This document shows, in pieces, positions 23,691-35,075 of a stretch of 64,000 nt of DNA (position 1 is the stretch's first letter; each line of letters opens with the position of its first letter). This DNA comes from Peromyscus leucopus (taxonomy: Eukaryota; Chordata; Mammalia; Rodentia; Cricetidae), in the NCBI RefSeq assembly GCF_004664715.2, contig NC_051063.1, positions 141,921,819 through 141,985,818 on the forward strand, in the 5' to 3' direction. A program made the position numbers and the translations under genes. The notes under the pieces are model-generated. The model saw nothing but the letters and a program-made list of their open reading frames with translations. It was not told the DNA's origin and did no database searches.

Positions 23691-23775
23691 ATAACCTTCT
23701 TCCATAATTTTCTCTCCAGTCTTTCTCCACTAAGTCCATTTAAACATTCAAACATTAACATGTGTAAAGAGAAGA

Positions 23776-24135
23776 TGGATATATGCACTAGGTAGGTGGC
23801 TGCTTTGCCATACAAGTGTGAGGACCCAAGTTCAGATCCCCGGAGCTCATGTAAGTCTGGACACAATAGTGTGCATATATTTAATCACAGTGCTCCAAAA
23901 AGGAGAAGGGAGGCTCAGACAGGAGAGTCACTGGAAGCTCTCAACACATTTATTCCAACACACGCAGTGCCAATCAAATAAGTGACTCTATCTTAAAGAA
24001 GGCAGAAGGTTAGGGCCAGCATCTGAATTTGTCTTCTGACACCCACATGTAGGCAATACACAGGACACATAGGCCTGTACTCACACAGGCAGACACTCCC
24101 CCCCACACACACACACATCATACATCAGGCACACA
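23776..24135 (+). repeat. B4A-type composite SINE
   Basis: A tRNA-like head ('aggtaggtggctgctttgcc', 'gaggacccaagttcagatcc'), a B1-like middle (about 23865-23990, ending 'gactctatcttaaaga') and a B2/B3-like tail ('cttctgacacccacatgtag') running into CA-rich sequence. This head-B1-tail order is the B4A architecture. Diverged. Confidence 0.65.
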
Positions 24136-24659
24136 CACCAAAGGAGAAAAAAAGGACACTAATCACTTTAATGCTCTTCCTCCTTCCCCACCCTGTACAC
24201 TCAGAACCTGGTGATGTAGATTATTCATAAGGCAGATATCATGTTAAACAGGAGCATATGCTTCCAATAATGGTCTCCAACGAAGGGAGGGGAGAGCGCT
24301 TTCTTTCAAACACAGGTGACCTAGTCAGCACTTTATAAATGAATATGGAACTCAGTTTCTTCCTCTTGAAAGTGGAATAGATAATATTAAATATTTGGCG
24401 AAGGCCTATTTGGATGTGGTACTGCATAAATTATATGCCTGATATCAGTATCTGATAATTGCATTTCCAATAGGAATTACAGTTAAGACTCATGCAATAT
24501 GACATACTTTTGATCATTTTAATTTCCTTTGTGATTGCAGAGAATGGCAATCCTTTGGGGGACTTGACTCCAATTTTCACATTATGAAAGTAAAGTACGG
24601 CTAATGGAATAAAGTGGAGACGAAAAGGAGGCTTGCTCTCCAATCTCTCCTTTTCCCGC
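24136..24659. other. unique sequence
   Basis: No gene or repeat recognised. It may be the left shoulder of the conserved block that follows. Confidence 0.4.
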
Positions 24660-25440
24660 TTTCCCATTTCTGCAGTGGGAATGCCACCTGTGTTGTGCTC
24701 ATTATAAAACTTTTAGCAAGAAGCTAATGAAATGCAAAGCTTTCCGTAAGACCAGCCCTAGCCTTCCTATCAAATCATCTGAAATATTTATTTGCCCTCT
24801 TGAATAATTGATAGGGGCATCAGCTCTCCCGGTCAATTGATTTATTAAGGGACTGTTTGGAATTAAACAGCTTAAAGATATTAGATTTAGCAGTGATCTT
24901 GGTTGTTAGCGTATTCATTTACCTACGGGAGCCCCCATTAGATATTGTTAATCCATGACGTTTCCAGTCACGGCCTGGATCTCCTCAAATTGCATTAACG
25001 CCAGGCTGTTTAGCCACAGAATAACAGGTTTGATTGAGTGCTTGGGTTTGGTGTAATTAGATTTTCCTAGAAAAGGGGGGACTCCTTTAATGCCATGTGC
25101 ATTAAAGGAGATATGCCATCAGCATTACTGTAATTGGCGAACAGAAGCACTGCAGACCTGGCTGTGTGTGAATGTTTGTGTTTATGGCTCGTCCGTCCAT
25201 TCTCCATAGATGACACCTAATAACCATGCTTACTTACATATGCATGACCCCGACTGAGACACGGAAAAAAAGGGAACTGACCTCTTTAATAAGCATCTTT
25301 AATATAAAAAAAAAGTGGAAAATTCTATCCTGAGTAATGGGATCAATTTTTCGTTTGTTAAAACTGCCAATTATTTCTCTTACTGCAAAGGTCATGTGGC
25401 TGCTTAATCAATGATGAAAGGAGGACAGGAATGTACATGG
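24660..25440. promoter_or_regulatory. strong candidate conserved non-coding element
   Basis: Repeat-free 780-bp block. It is dense in homeodomain/POU-type cores: 'tcaattgatttattaaggg' at 24833, 'gtaattagattttcc' at 25053, 'cagcattactgtaattggcg' at 25120, 'ctttaataagcatctttaat' at 25283. It keeps several CpGs and contains a perfect 12-bp inverted repeat (25082-25110). No frame of any length spans it. This combination is what long, deeply conserved developmental enhancers look like. The target gene cannot be inferred from the window. Confidence 0.5.
25082..25110. other. perfect 12-bp inverted repeat with 5-base loop
   Basis: ctcctttaatgc (25082-25093), spacer catgt, gcattaaaggag (25099-25110). 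On DNA it presents two convergent TTTAATGC half-sites; on RNA it would be a short hairpin. It lies in the middle of the conserved-looking block. Confidence 0.95.
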
Positions 25441-26171
25441 GTGTATTCATGTATTTGATTTGCATTTCACTCTAAGATCCTTTGCTACCATTTCCAACTG
25501 CTGTTCCTATTAATATCTCCAGCCACACGAGCCAGATTCTTTTCCAATGCTCCATCCTAGGAATTGAATGTCCTTGGTACCAAGGATGCATATAGGACTT
25601 GAAGTCATATCTAGCCATGTTTCCAACTGGAATGGATACATTCCTTGTGGAAGCAGTATACTGAAGAATGCTGCCACCCTACCTATGGTGGGAAAACTAA
25701 AGAGTGGGGATGGATTGGGACCAGACAGATCAAAAAGTCAATTCTACTTTCTCATTTTAATTTTCATTCCTTTTTACATTCCTCTCATCTCTAAGCTGAA
25801 GGAGACCTCAACTGCATATTTGTTGTTCATAGCATAGATCAGGATGTCTCATTAGCACCCCCTTTCCTCTTTCTCTGAATGTCATTTTGTATAGACAACA
25901 GATTTGCAAAATCCAGTCCTTCTCCAAGTCCCCAAGATGTGGATCATAGCAAAATGCAGCAAAATTGTTTTGTGCTACATATATTGAAAAGTCCTTTAAA
26001 AAAAGGTGTCTCAGGCATGGCTGACACAGGTTATCTCACTTTTCACTATGATCTAGCACTTCTAACTTGGACTGAAGATTTTGAGGCTCTGGGAGGTCAA
26101 GCTCCACCTCTAAGTTCACATCCTGGCCACCTTCAAGATGGTACAGAGCCTTGTTGATGACACTAGCAATT
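25441..26171. other. unique sequence
   Basis: No gene recognised. Frames of 89 and 92 codons (25568-25837, 25879-26157) lack recognisable domains. Confidence 0.4.
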
Positions 26172-26177
26172 GTTGGG

Positions 26178-26663
26178 TGTGGTGGTATTGTGTTCCCCAA
26201 AATATTGTGCATGCTAATAAACTTATCTGGGGTCAGAGAAGAGAACAGCCACAATATTAAACATAGATGTTAGGCAGTGGTAGCACAGGCCTTTAATCCT
26301 AGCATTCCAGAAGCAAAAATCTCTCTGGATCTGTGTGTTCAATGCTTGGCTGTATCCTTGATTAAAACTCATGCCTTTAATCCCAGGGAGTGATGGCAGA
26401 AAGCAGAAAGATATGTAACGCATGAGGACCAGAAACTAGAAGCATTTGGCTGGTTAAGCTTTTAGGCTTCTAGCAGCAGTTCAGCTGAGATTCATTCTGG
26501 ATGAGGACTCAGAGGCTTTCAGTCTGAGGAAACAGGATCAGCTGAGGAACTGGCAAGGTGAGGTGGCTGTGGCTTGTTCTGCTTCTCTGATATTCCAGCG
26601 TTCACCCCAACACCTGCCTCAGGTTTGATTTTATTAATAAGAACTGTTAAGATTCATGCTACA
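26178..26663 (+). mobile_element. solo LTR of a cricetid-type endogenous retroelement
   Basis: 486 bp beginning TGTGGTGG and ending TGCTACA, flanked by gttggg (26172-26177) and gtaggg (26664-26669), a 6-bp duplication with one mismatch. Inside are 'ctaataaacttatctggggt' at 26213, B1-like pieces ('ggcctttaatcctagcattc' at 26289; 'catgcctttaatcccaggga' at 26370), 'ttcagctgagattcattctg' at 26479 and 'tctgaggaaacaggatcagc' at 26523. I recall this repeat as abundant in cricetid genomes, but family name and strand are uncertain. No internal retroviral genes remain. Confidence 0.7.
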
Positions 26664-26669
26664 GTAGGG

Positions 26670-29600
26670 TACTTTTGAAAAAAAATTCCTCTTGCAAAAG
26701 TAAAATTCTGATCAGATTACCTTTGGCAACCAGAGAGCCTGATCTCATAGACACCTCTTTGCACAGACTATTAGATGGATATTTAGGTTAAATAGAAGTT
26801 TAAAGAAGGCGTGAACACTGTGTTCACTTTCGTGGCTGATACTTAAGGTAGGGACAGAGGATGAGGCGTCATTAGGCAGGAGTTTGCCCTTCTCCTAACA
26901 CTAGACGCAGCTGCTGGAGTTGAGGATTCAGGGTCACTCTAGATGTCTACAGTGATCCCATCACCTGTAATTTCACCTTCTATGGCTTATTCCTGCTCAC
27001 TTACCATCTGAAAATATCACATGGAAGATTCTGGAAAGAAAACTCCCTATATATCAAAGAACTCTTACTGAAAGTATACTATAATAATAAATAATACCAT
27101 AATACATTTTCATAATTGATCTAGTTAAATGTTTTGGGTTTAATTTGCAAATTAAACTTGATCACAGCTATGCATGTAAGGGGAACTACAGTATATTTAG
27201 GGTTTTGGATATTGACTAGGGGTCTAAGAATATATGACCTGGAGACAATGTGGGGGGGGGAGCTCTGTGTATGAGGAGGCTAGAGTGGCAATCATTGGAA
27301 GGAAATCCCTTTAAAATTTCATTTATGTGGAATGGACCCATATAGATTATGTGTCAAGGTTGCAGGAAACCTCCTGAAGGAAGCTTCCTATACTGGTCAT
27401 ACTCTTCCTGGACCTACCTTTGTGGAGAAGACAATATCAGTGGAGAAAGCAAGAGTGACCCACAATTCAAGTCTTTCTCTCCTCCTAGGACTGTCTGTGA
27501 ACAGATTTTATATGAAGTTTTGTACAAAAGAAACCTCCTTTTAAGCTGAAGTAGCATTCTAGATTTCCACGTATGCATTTCCAAAAGCAAAATAATTCCC
27601 TGGTTAAAAAAAAAAAAAAACTAAACAGAAAGTCATGTCTGTGATTGCCCATGAGTAATGGGGAAGTCAGATTAGAGTAAAGACTATTTGAAGCTGTTCT
27701 ATCACATTAAATTATTACCTTATGATAGCTTGAGTATTATTTATCATTTCTCAAACATATGATCTTAATGGAACATGTTGTGTCTAATAATGGTTTGTCT
27801 ATAATAATGGTAGGGAATGTGGTATCTATTAATGAACAGTCCTCTTCTAAGAAATGCAAGTTTCTTTCTTGGGAATGACAGGGAATTATAATTCAACACT
27901 TATATCGTTCACTTAAAACATATAGTTATCATATACATAATACCATTGGTGTCTGTAAATTAAAGCTATGACTTTCTAAAATGAAACTATCATATGCTTT
28001 CTATATGTGGATGATAGAGGCAGCCATGAACTACTTCAAGTATTGCTCAAAATAATTTCTAGCCTCGTGAGGAGCTGATGTGTAGAATAGCTTTACTGGG
28101 ACAATTGTGCAATGATGAATTTGTGTAAAAAATAATACAATTAAATTCCTAAGACAGATTCTTTATAACACACACACAGCTTTATGGGGATTTGCCCAGA
28201 GGATGTCATACTCCTCTGTGATTGTCCCATAGATCCTGTACATGATTGTTGTACAGATTTAGGTTAAGTTGTGCTAAGTGCATGCCCAGATGTTTCTTGA
28301 GGGCAGAAAAAATGCAAACCATTTTTGCATGTTTGGGCAATTTCATGATGCACTCTGGGGGAAAATTTTTCAAGGATCAAGCTAGACAGCCAGTTTGGTT
28401 TGCAGAGAGATTTCAATCTACTGAATGTAAGAGTGGAGCTGGGGAGTTGGCCTCTGTGAGTGAGAGCACCCAACCCTTTTGAGGACTTTTAAATCCTCAG
28501 GTAAACTCCAATTTAAGAATGTTCACTGAACCTTGCAAACAATGTCATCAATATTATCATGCATACTCACAGCGAGGATTGAGACTTCCATCAAGCACTG
28601 ACTAAAACCCTGGGGCTCTGAAACTGTACATGTTCTGATGGCTACCCCTCCTGTTATAAACCCCAAATGAGACTGAGGAATAGTACCTTGTAGTGGTCTG
28701 TGGTTGGTCTACGTGTACAGAGTTCCCTTTTTCCATATGGTCTTAACATTGAAGAGATTCAGTGAGGGTCAGAATCTCAAGACACAGAGGATTGACTGGT
28801 CAGTTAGATGCCTCGCTAGTACTGAGTTTCCTCATGGCTAAGGCAGAAACAACAATGACAGTTAACATTTTTTTTTTCCATTTCTGTGACCATTGTCTAC
28901 CTTTACTATGTGATGACCACTCACTGATAGTTCTAAACAAAATAGCAAGAATCAAGGTCCCTACAGTAATTTGCACCACCCATCTACATGCCCCCCCACT
29001 GTGTATCCCCACCCCTTCCTTTGCTTTTTCTCTCCCATTTTGAGTTGCTGTTCACATTCTCCTCTCCTCATTCCCTCTTTCTCTTCACATGTCTTATTTC
29101 CATTCTTGGGTGTCATCTCTTAACAGTGCTCCTTCTGGTACTAGGACCATGGGTGAAGAAGGTGCCTTGTACATGCTGACAGCTTCCTTAACATTAACTT
29201 GTTTCACATAAGCTGTAAGTAACAAGAAAATAATCTATACAAATATTTAGTAATTTTCATTAAGATTCATCCTCAACCTGAGTGAGATATTACAGTTTTT
29301 AGGCCCCCTCCCTTTAATGAACAATTTCTACTATCTTGGCTATTGTAAGCAGCCTTGAATCGCTCCTCTAGGACCCAGGCTCAAGTTGGATAACCTTAGG
29401 ACCTGACTCTGCATTGACTTCTCATGAATCTACTAGTCATGGGGCCACACTTCTGATTCATGACCCACTTGTCAGCAGCTGTGAGCCCTGGATTCCATAT
29501 TTGTGGAGTGCATGCCTTTTTTTCCTTCTTCTATGGTGTGTGACCCTGCACTCCGAAGACCTCATTCTGCTTGTTTCTGACAATTTCTCCAAGGTGTCAG

Positions 29601-29778
29601 GCTGCCTGAATTATATTCCTGGACTCTGGAGTTCCAGTTAGCCTTCTCTGTTTGGTTCAAAGCACAGGCACATGAATATCCTCAGTGTCAAAGCATTTTA
29701 TTTTAAAGGACCCAATTATAGAGTTATATTAATAACAATAATACCATAACTATAATAAGAGATCAAAGAAAGAATTGA
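26670..29778. other. 3.1 kb unique sequence
   Basis: No gene or confident repeat. G-run at 27252-27260 and A-run at 27606-27620. Two overlapping frames at 27332-27549 and a 93-codon frame at 28762-29043 show no familiar protein. Confidence 0.45.
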
Positions 29779-29864
29779 TGCATATATACACATATATACA
29801 TGCACAAATATATATATACATATATATGTATATATATATATTTATTTATTTATTTATTTATTTG
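29779..29864. repeat. AT-rich (TATA)n / (TTTA)n low-complexity repeat
   Basis: Irregular ATATAC/TATATG alternation turning into five TTTA units at the right end. Confidence 0.9.
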
Positions 29865-29947
29865 GTGTCTGTTGTATCTGTAAATAGGTAGCTAGAGGGA
29901 AATTGAGTATAGACATTTGTGAAGAGATTTGTTCTGATTAAGAAAAA

Positions 29948-31115
29948 TATTTAGCAGCATTATTCATAATAACCAGAACCTGGAAACAACCTAGATGCCT
30001 CTCAACTGAAGAATGGATAAAGAAAATGTGCTACATATACACAATGGAATACTACTCAGCAGTAAAAAAAAAATGACATCATGAAATTTGCAGGCAAATG
30101 GATAGAACTAGAAAATATGATCCTGAGTGAGGTAGCCCAGACTCAGAAGGACAAATGTGGTAGAACTCATTCATAAGTGGATAATATATGTAAAGCAAAG
30201 GATAACCAGACTACAATCCACAGCTCCAGAGAAGCTAGCTAACAAGGAGGACCCTAAGAGGGATGCATGGACCACCCTAGGAAGGAGAAATAGATGAGAT
30301 CTCCATGAGTAAACTGGGGATGAGGGGTGGGCAATAGAGGGTAGGGAATAGGGGTTGAGAACGTGAGAGAATGGGGTGGTTGAGCTGGAACAGGGACGGA
30401 GTGCGAGAGCAATGAAAGAGATACCATGATAGAGGGAGACATCATGGGGATAGGGAGGAACTGGGTGCTAGAGAAGTTCCCAGGAATCCATAAGGATGAC
30501 CCTAGCTTAAGACTTTTAGCAATAGTATAGAGGGTGCCTGAACTGGCTTACTCCAATAATCAGATTGGTGAATACCCTAACTGTTAACATAGAGCCTCCA
30601 TCTGGTAAATTATAGAAGCAGATGCAGAGATCCATAGCCAAGTCTAGGCTCTAGGAGTCTAGTCGAAGAGAAAGAAGGATTCTGAGCAAGAGGCATCAAG
30701 ACCATTATGGGAAACCTACAGAGACAACCAAACCAAACTAGTGGGAACTCATGAACTTTAGATCAACAATTGTGGAGCCTCATTGGGACTGGGCTAGGTC
30801 CTCTGCATAGCGAGACAGTTGTGTAGCTTGATCTGCCTAAGAGGCCCCCTGGCAGTAGGATCAGGATCCATCCCTGGTGCATGAGCTGCTTTTTGGAGCT
30901 CAGTGCCTATGGTGGGACACCTTGAACAGCCTTTATGCAGGGAGAGGGGCTTGGACCTGGCTCTACTGAATGGACCAGGCTCTACTGACTCACCATGAGA
31001 GGCCATACCTTGTTTGAAGAGAGAATAGGGTTGGGGCAGAGGAAAGGCTGGTGGGGTGGGAGGAGGGAAGATAGGGGGATCTGTGATTGGTATGTAAAAT
31101 GAATAAAAATTCCTT
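29948..31115 (+). mobile_element. 5'-truncated Lx-type L1 (ORF2 end plus 3' UTR)
   Basis: A 1.17-kb L1 3' end. It starts inside ORF2, passes the stop at 30174-30176, then has the rodent 3' UTR ('cctagcttaagacttttagc' near 30499, 'cctctgcatagcgagacagt' near 30800) and a G-rich region 31025-31080, ending 'gtaaaatgaataaaaa'. The sequence gattaagaaaaa is repeated at 29936-29947 and 31116-31127 as a target-site duplication. It is homologous to the L1 at 19921-21045, without the nested insert. Confidence 0.88.
29953..30176 (+). pseudogene. L1 ORF2 C-terminal fragment, frameshifted
   Basis: Translation of 29953 onward gives the conserved L1 ORF2 carboxy end, including the tryptophan-rich 'TWKQPRC' and 'YTMEYYSAV' signatures. 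At the A10 run (30064-30073) the frame breaks into a premature stop (tga at 30074). Comparison with the usual L1 reading implies one extra A, since the next frame continues through 'KFAGKW' and 'SEVAQTQKDK' to the natural stop at 30174-30176. It is a 5'-truncated dead copy: the endonuclease and reverse transcriptase domains are missing. Confidence 0.85.
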
Positions 31116-31127
31116 GATTAAGAAAAA

Positions 31128-31457
31128 GAAAGATATTTGATGAAGTGACATGTATCCACCAAATAGCTCACGTCACAGCTGGCCCTGCTTCTGCTGATTC
31201 ACCCCATGGAGGCTCCAGACATTAGACTGTGTTACACACAATACTGAGCCTGAAAAGCAGGAGTCCATGTTGGCTTAAAGAAACCACTGCTTATATCCCC
31301 AGCCTGAAGTTTTATTAGGAAAGGCAACTCTTGCCACACATCCACAAAACATAAAATGGAGGGAAATGAGCATCCTGAAATACCTATTTTATTTTTCCTG
31401 AGAAGAGACCTCTCACTTTTAGAGAACATGAATTCACTTTCCTTTCTAACTCCATAC

Positions 31458-31458
<1 letters not shown>
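31128..31458. other. unique sequence
   Basis: No gene recognised. Confidence 0.4.
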
Positions 31459-31526
<68 letters not shown>

Positions 31527-31568
31527 TCATCTCTCTTTCTCTGCTTCTCTGCCTGCCTGACTGCCTGC

Positions 31569-31664
<96 letters not shown>
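31459..31664. repeat. 206-bp compound microsatellite (TC)n-(TGCC/TGTC)n-(TC)n-(TG)n
   Basis: TC run 31459-31522; interrupted TCTCTT/CTGC section; TGCC and TGTC tetranucleotides at about 31552-31592; a second TC run to 31627; then TG to 31664. One strand is polypyrimidine for most of its length. Frames of more than 100 codons on both strands are Ser/Leu or Arg/Glu strings and are artefacts. Confidence 0.97.
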
Positions 31665-31666
<2 letters not shown>

Positions 31667-31699
31667 GCAAAGCCATGTGTCTGCTGTGGCGACAGCAGA

Positions 31700-32040
31700 A
31701 CCAGAGCCTTAATCATTGTTTACTGATTCAGTCCATTTTACTAGCAGGCAATGCTTTTCCAGAGAGCTGTTTTCCTGGCAGGGTGCAAAGACTGCTTCCA
31801 GGGGCAAAGTGCGTGTCTCGAGGCTGTCTCGCTCACCATCCCTGGCCCTGTCTAACCATCCCTGACAGGGCCATGGCGCCAAGGCAATGGGCTGGCATGT
31901 CAGCCTCTGCCTCTGACGGTGCTCATCTGGCCGTGGTGTTAATGAGAGTCTGGTAAAAGCAGGAGGCAGGGCACAAAGGACCCGGCGGGGCATCCAAACA
32001 GTGCGTGTGGCAGGCAGAGCCAACACGTTTCACACTGAGA
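31700..32040. promoter_or_regulatory. candidate regulatory block, GC-rich for this window
   Basis: Immediately right of the compound microsatellite, a repeat-free segment with clustered CpGs (for example around 31808-31830, 31876-31935 and 31980-32003) and motifs such as 'atggcgccaaggcaatgggc'. Too short and too CpG-poor for a CpG island. No first exon is visible. Inferred only. Confidence 0.25.
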
Positions 32041-33166
32041 TCTGCTCATGTGGTGAACAGAATTGAAAATGACAGGCTGGGGGCTTTACCTTTCCCTCTG
32101 TTGGGCTGTTTTGTTGTTCTTTGGTTTGTTTACACTGCTTTGAGGTTCTGAGGCTGTGAATGCATTGGTGGCCTCTTCTGGCTTTTCTTAAAATCATGTA
32201 TGCATCTCCCATAAAATAATAGAATAGACATGGAAAGGAAAGAGGGACAGGGAAGAATCATTCACGTTTCCTGAATCGTTCATCTGTCACCTTTAATAGC
32301 CCCCTACTTTATCCCCCTCTTTTTCTGGGTTGACATCTGAAATCTAGCAATCAGCAAATCTGGATAATGTGGAGGTGGGTAGGCTAGCTGGCAGGTAAAG
32401 AGGAGCTGGCTGGTGTTAGCTTTGGAAATACTCAGTGCATGTGAAGGCATGCAGACAGACATCAGGGTGGCCCTGGATCCTCAAGGGTGACTATTGCAAG
32501 TACCCATCAAATGGCAGCAAATACCTACAGTTCAACCATATCCACACAGGCCACCTTAGAGGGAGGAACACTCCAGTATCAGATGTGGAGGTTTTCCTGG
32601 GTTCTAGGTTGGGTACCACCATAGGTTTTGCTCACGAGGCTCACATCACAGTAATCTCTGAAATGAAAATACCCTTCCCCCAACATCCTGAATTTTCTCT
32701 CACCCAATCCTGGTACTTCAGCACCATTTATAACACTGCTTCATCTGGATTTGTTTACTTGAAATAGTAAACTCTTTACCATGAATAAAAATGTTTAGTA
32801 TTAGATGAAAAGCCATCACAGATAAGCAATCGTAACAGGTATTAGATTCTAAAAACAGATATCTTCCAGGCTGGCTTCATCATCCATTGCTTATATAGGC
32901 CACCTTCTAGTCTGGCCTGTGGACTTTTCCATCACATCCAGGCCTCATCACAGTCCTCATTCTCTTACTGGAAGGAGCTCATAGATGTACAATATATTCC
33001 TTCTTTAGAGTAGGTCTCCCTGACCACTTAAGAATACTTTCAACACCTCTCAACCTCCCATAGATTTACAGGACTCAGGAAAACTCAGAAATAACACAAA
33101 AATCTTTCCAGCATCATGAAAACATCTGTTAGCAACTGCACTTGGCATCTTAAAGCATTCTATGTG
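32041..33166. other. unique sequence
   Basis: No gene or repeat recognised. A 110-codon frame (32435-32767) has no familiar domain. Confidence 0.4.
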
Positions 33167-33309
33167 GGGCCGGGCAGATGACCCAGCAGGAAAAGACATT
33201 TTCCTCACAAGCCAAGAAACCAAAGTAAAGTTGGAGCAAGAGAAATATCTCCAAAAATTTGTCCTCTGACATCTACATGTACATTCTGGCACCAGCACCC
33301 ACACATCAC
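33167..33309 (+). repeat. B3 SINE
   Basis: 'ggggccgggcagatgaccca' head, 'acattttcctcacaagcc', then 'tttgtcctctgacatctaca' and a CA-rich tail. B3 order is preserved although diverged. Confidence 0.7.

Positions 33310-33363
<54 letters not shown>
33310..33363. repeat. (AC)27 microsatellite
   Basis: Pure AC run starting at the 3' tail of the B3 SINE; SINE tails commonly seed such repeats. Confidence 0.97.
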
Positions 33364-33365
<2 letters not shown>

Positions 33366-34135
33366 GGTAAGAGTGCATTTTAAAGGGCCCCATGCATTCT
33401 TAGAGCATAGGATAAGAGAACATGATGCTTCTTCATGTAGATACATATGGACTGGGGCTATCCAACTGTTCTTTCTGGCTTCATCCAGACTGTTGATTTC
33501 TATGTCATCAACGTGGTGACTATAAAACACAGTGTAAGGGAAAGATCCCTTGTGTCCTTGTAAATAGGCAGAATGATGCTATTTTTGCGGATTTCTAAGG
33601 ATTCAGAAATCTAGTGAGAAAATAAAGAGCACACTAAGGCTTACCTAACTTCCTAAGCTCCACTGTCAGGTGTCTGAAAAGGAACCACCTTCACACATGT
33701 TAATATGTGCAGTCAACTGCTCCCAGATGTATGTAGTCATCCCCTTCAGACCCACAGAGGTGGGCACCAGGACCCAGTCTCGTGCTCTCAGTAATCTTGT
33801 AGGTAAGTGACATCCTGTCAAGAGCTCTTTACTTCACTGGGGATGTTGGTGCAGACATTAACTTCTTTGCTTAAAATGCTATACCAAAGTTTATCTAAAA
33901 ATAACTGGGAACATCAAAAAAAAAAAAAAAGCCACTTACTCTGGATATAGGTTTGAGAACAGCTGCCAACATTGACTGGACAGAGAGTGACTGAGTCATC
34001 CCTAGGATGTTCTCCTCCTCTTTACATATCTCAAAGATATGTCTCCAGGTCTGAAGTTAATTTCATAGCTAATATTATGTGAGATGGACAATGGAGAGTG
34101 AAAGTGAGAGTGAGGACGAGTGTGAGATAGATCCA
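33364..34135. other. unique sequence
   Basis: No gene. A-run at 33917-33931. Confidence 0.45.
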
Positions 34136-34182
34136 GGGGGAGAGGAGAAGAGAGAGGAGGGAGGGAGAGAGGGAGGAGGGAT
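34136..34182. repeat. purine-rich GA/GGA tract
   Basis: Nearly pure purine, GAGAGG/GGGAGG units. Confidence 0.9.
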
Positions 34183-34249
34183 GAACAAGAACGGAAGAGA
34201 AGATCACCTTTAAGCCTTTTCTTTCCTCTTTCTTTCAAATGACACAATA

Positions 34250-34900
34250 GAATTTTTTTTTCCTGAAGTTGTATTAGGGATTCACTTAAGCAGAAATGAA
34301 CTGTAATATGCAAATAGTTCTAATTGGACTGCTAATAGAGCGTGTCTCTGTTGTTTTTTTGTAGGGAGTTTTATGCCTATGTAATCAGTGCAGACAGCCG
34401 TTAAGTAAATGAAGAGGCAACTAACAATGTCAGAAAAGAGACCGGGCGGTTCCGGCTGACACTACCCTAATCTTCCAGGACCCATTAAATGGCAGTTTCA
34501 ACGCATTACCTACCATAACATCCTTGAATATCACTGATTTTATTTGCAGTATCAAACATTCCATTTCATGCCCCATTAACAGTGGGAGCCTGAGCTTTTT
34601 GACGCAGCTAAACATTTTACTAACTACCTGGACTAAGTAACCAATTAACTTTTGGAGACAATACGGCCAATTAAGCGCGGAAAGGTAAGGCTGTCATCCC
34701 CCACGAAAATTGAATTTCCTCTTCCTGATGGCACTTATTGTCGCTGCTCAATTGTTAATGGGGATTCGGTCCCTATTAAAGGATGAAGGCAATGTGGAAT
34801 GGAAAAGTTCAGGGGACTTGGTTCCTAAAGAGTAGGTCACAAAGTGTCCCAATTGGCCACTAATTCAGTTAACTTTTCTTCATGCCAGATTATTGGATGG
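34250..34900. promoter_or_regulatory. strong candidate conserved non-coding element
   Basis: Repeat-free 650 bp with an octamer-like 'aatatgcaaatagttctaat' at 34304. Homeodomain-type cores follow: 'cctggactaagtaaccaatt' and 'ggccaattaagcgcgg' (34628-34680), 'gctcaattgttaatgggg' (34746) and 'ccctattaaagg' (34770). CpGs are retained in AT-rich context. No coding frame spans it. It resembles 24660-25440 in texture. Conservation is inferred, not measured. Confidence 0.45.
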
Positions 34901-35029
34901 GACTGTGGCAGGACTCTAATATGACATTCGGTGATAGTACATTGCACAATCTGGTTGCTTCTGAGGAACCCACAGGCTCAGGGCTGCAGTTAGGACCTTA
35001 TATGGAAGGCTGGGGGAAAAAATACTGAT
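34901..35029. other. unique sequence
   Basis: Nothing recognised. Confidence 0.4.
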
Positions 35030-35075
35030 TTTCTTTTTTGTTGTTGTTTGTTTGTTTTTTTGTTTTTGTTTTTGA
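35030..35075. repeat. T-rich (TTG/TTTG)n tract
   Basis: T-runs broken by G, possibly the inverted A-rich tail of a lost retroposon. Confidence 0.85.

Noticed and set aside
27332..27549. Two overlapping frames of 66-70 codons
   Set aside because: They are offset readings of the same DNA with no recognisable motif. Neither is favoured.
31700..32040. CpG-island promoter
   Set aside because: CpG density and length are below usual islands, and no first exon or core promoter is visible. Kept only as a weak regulatory candidate.
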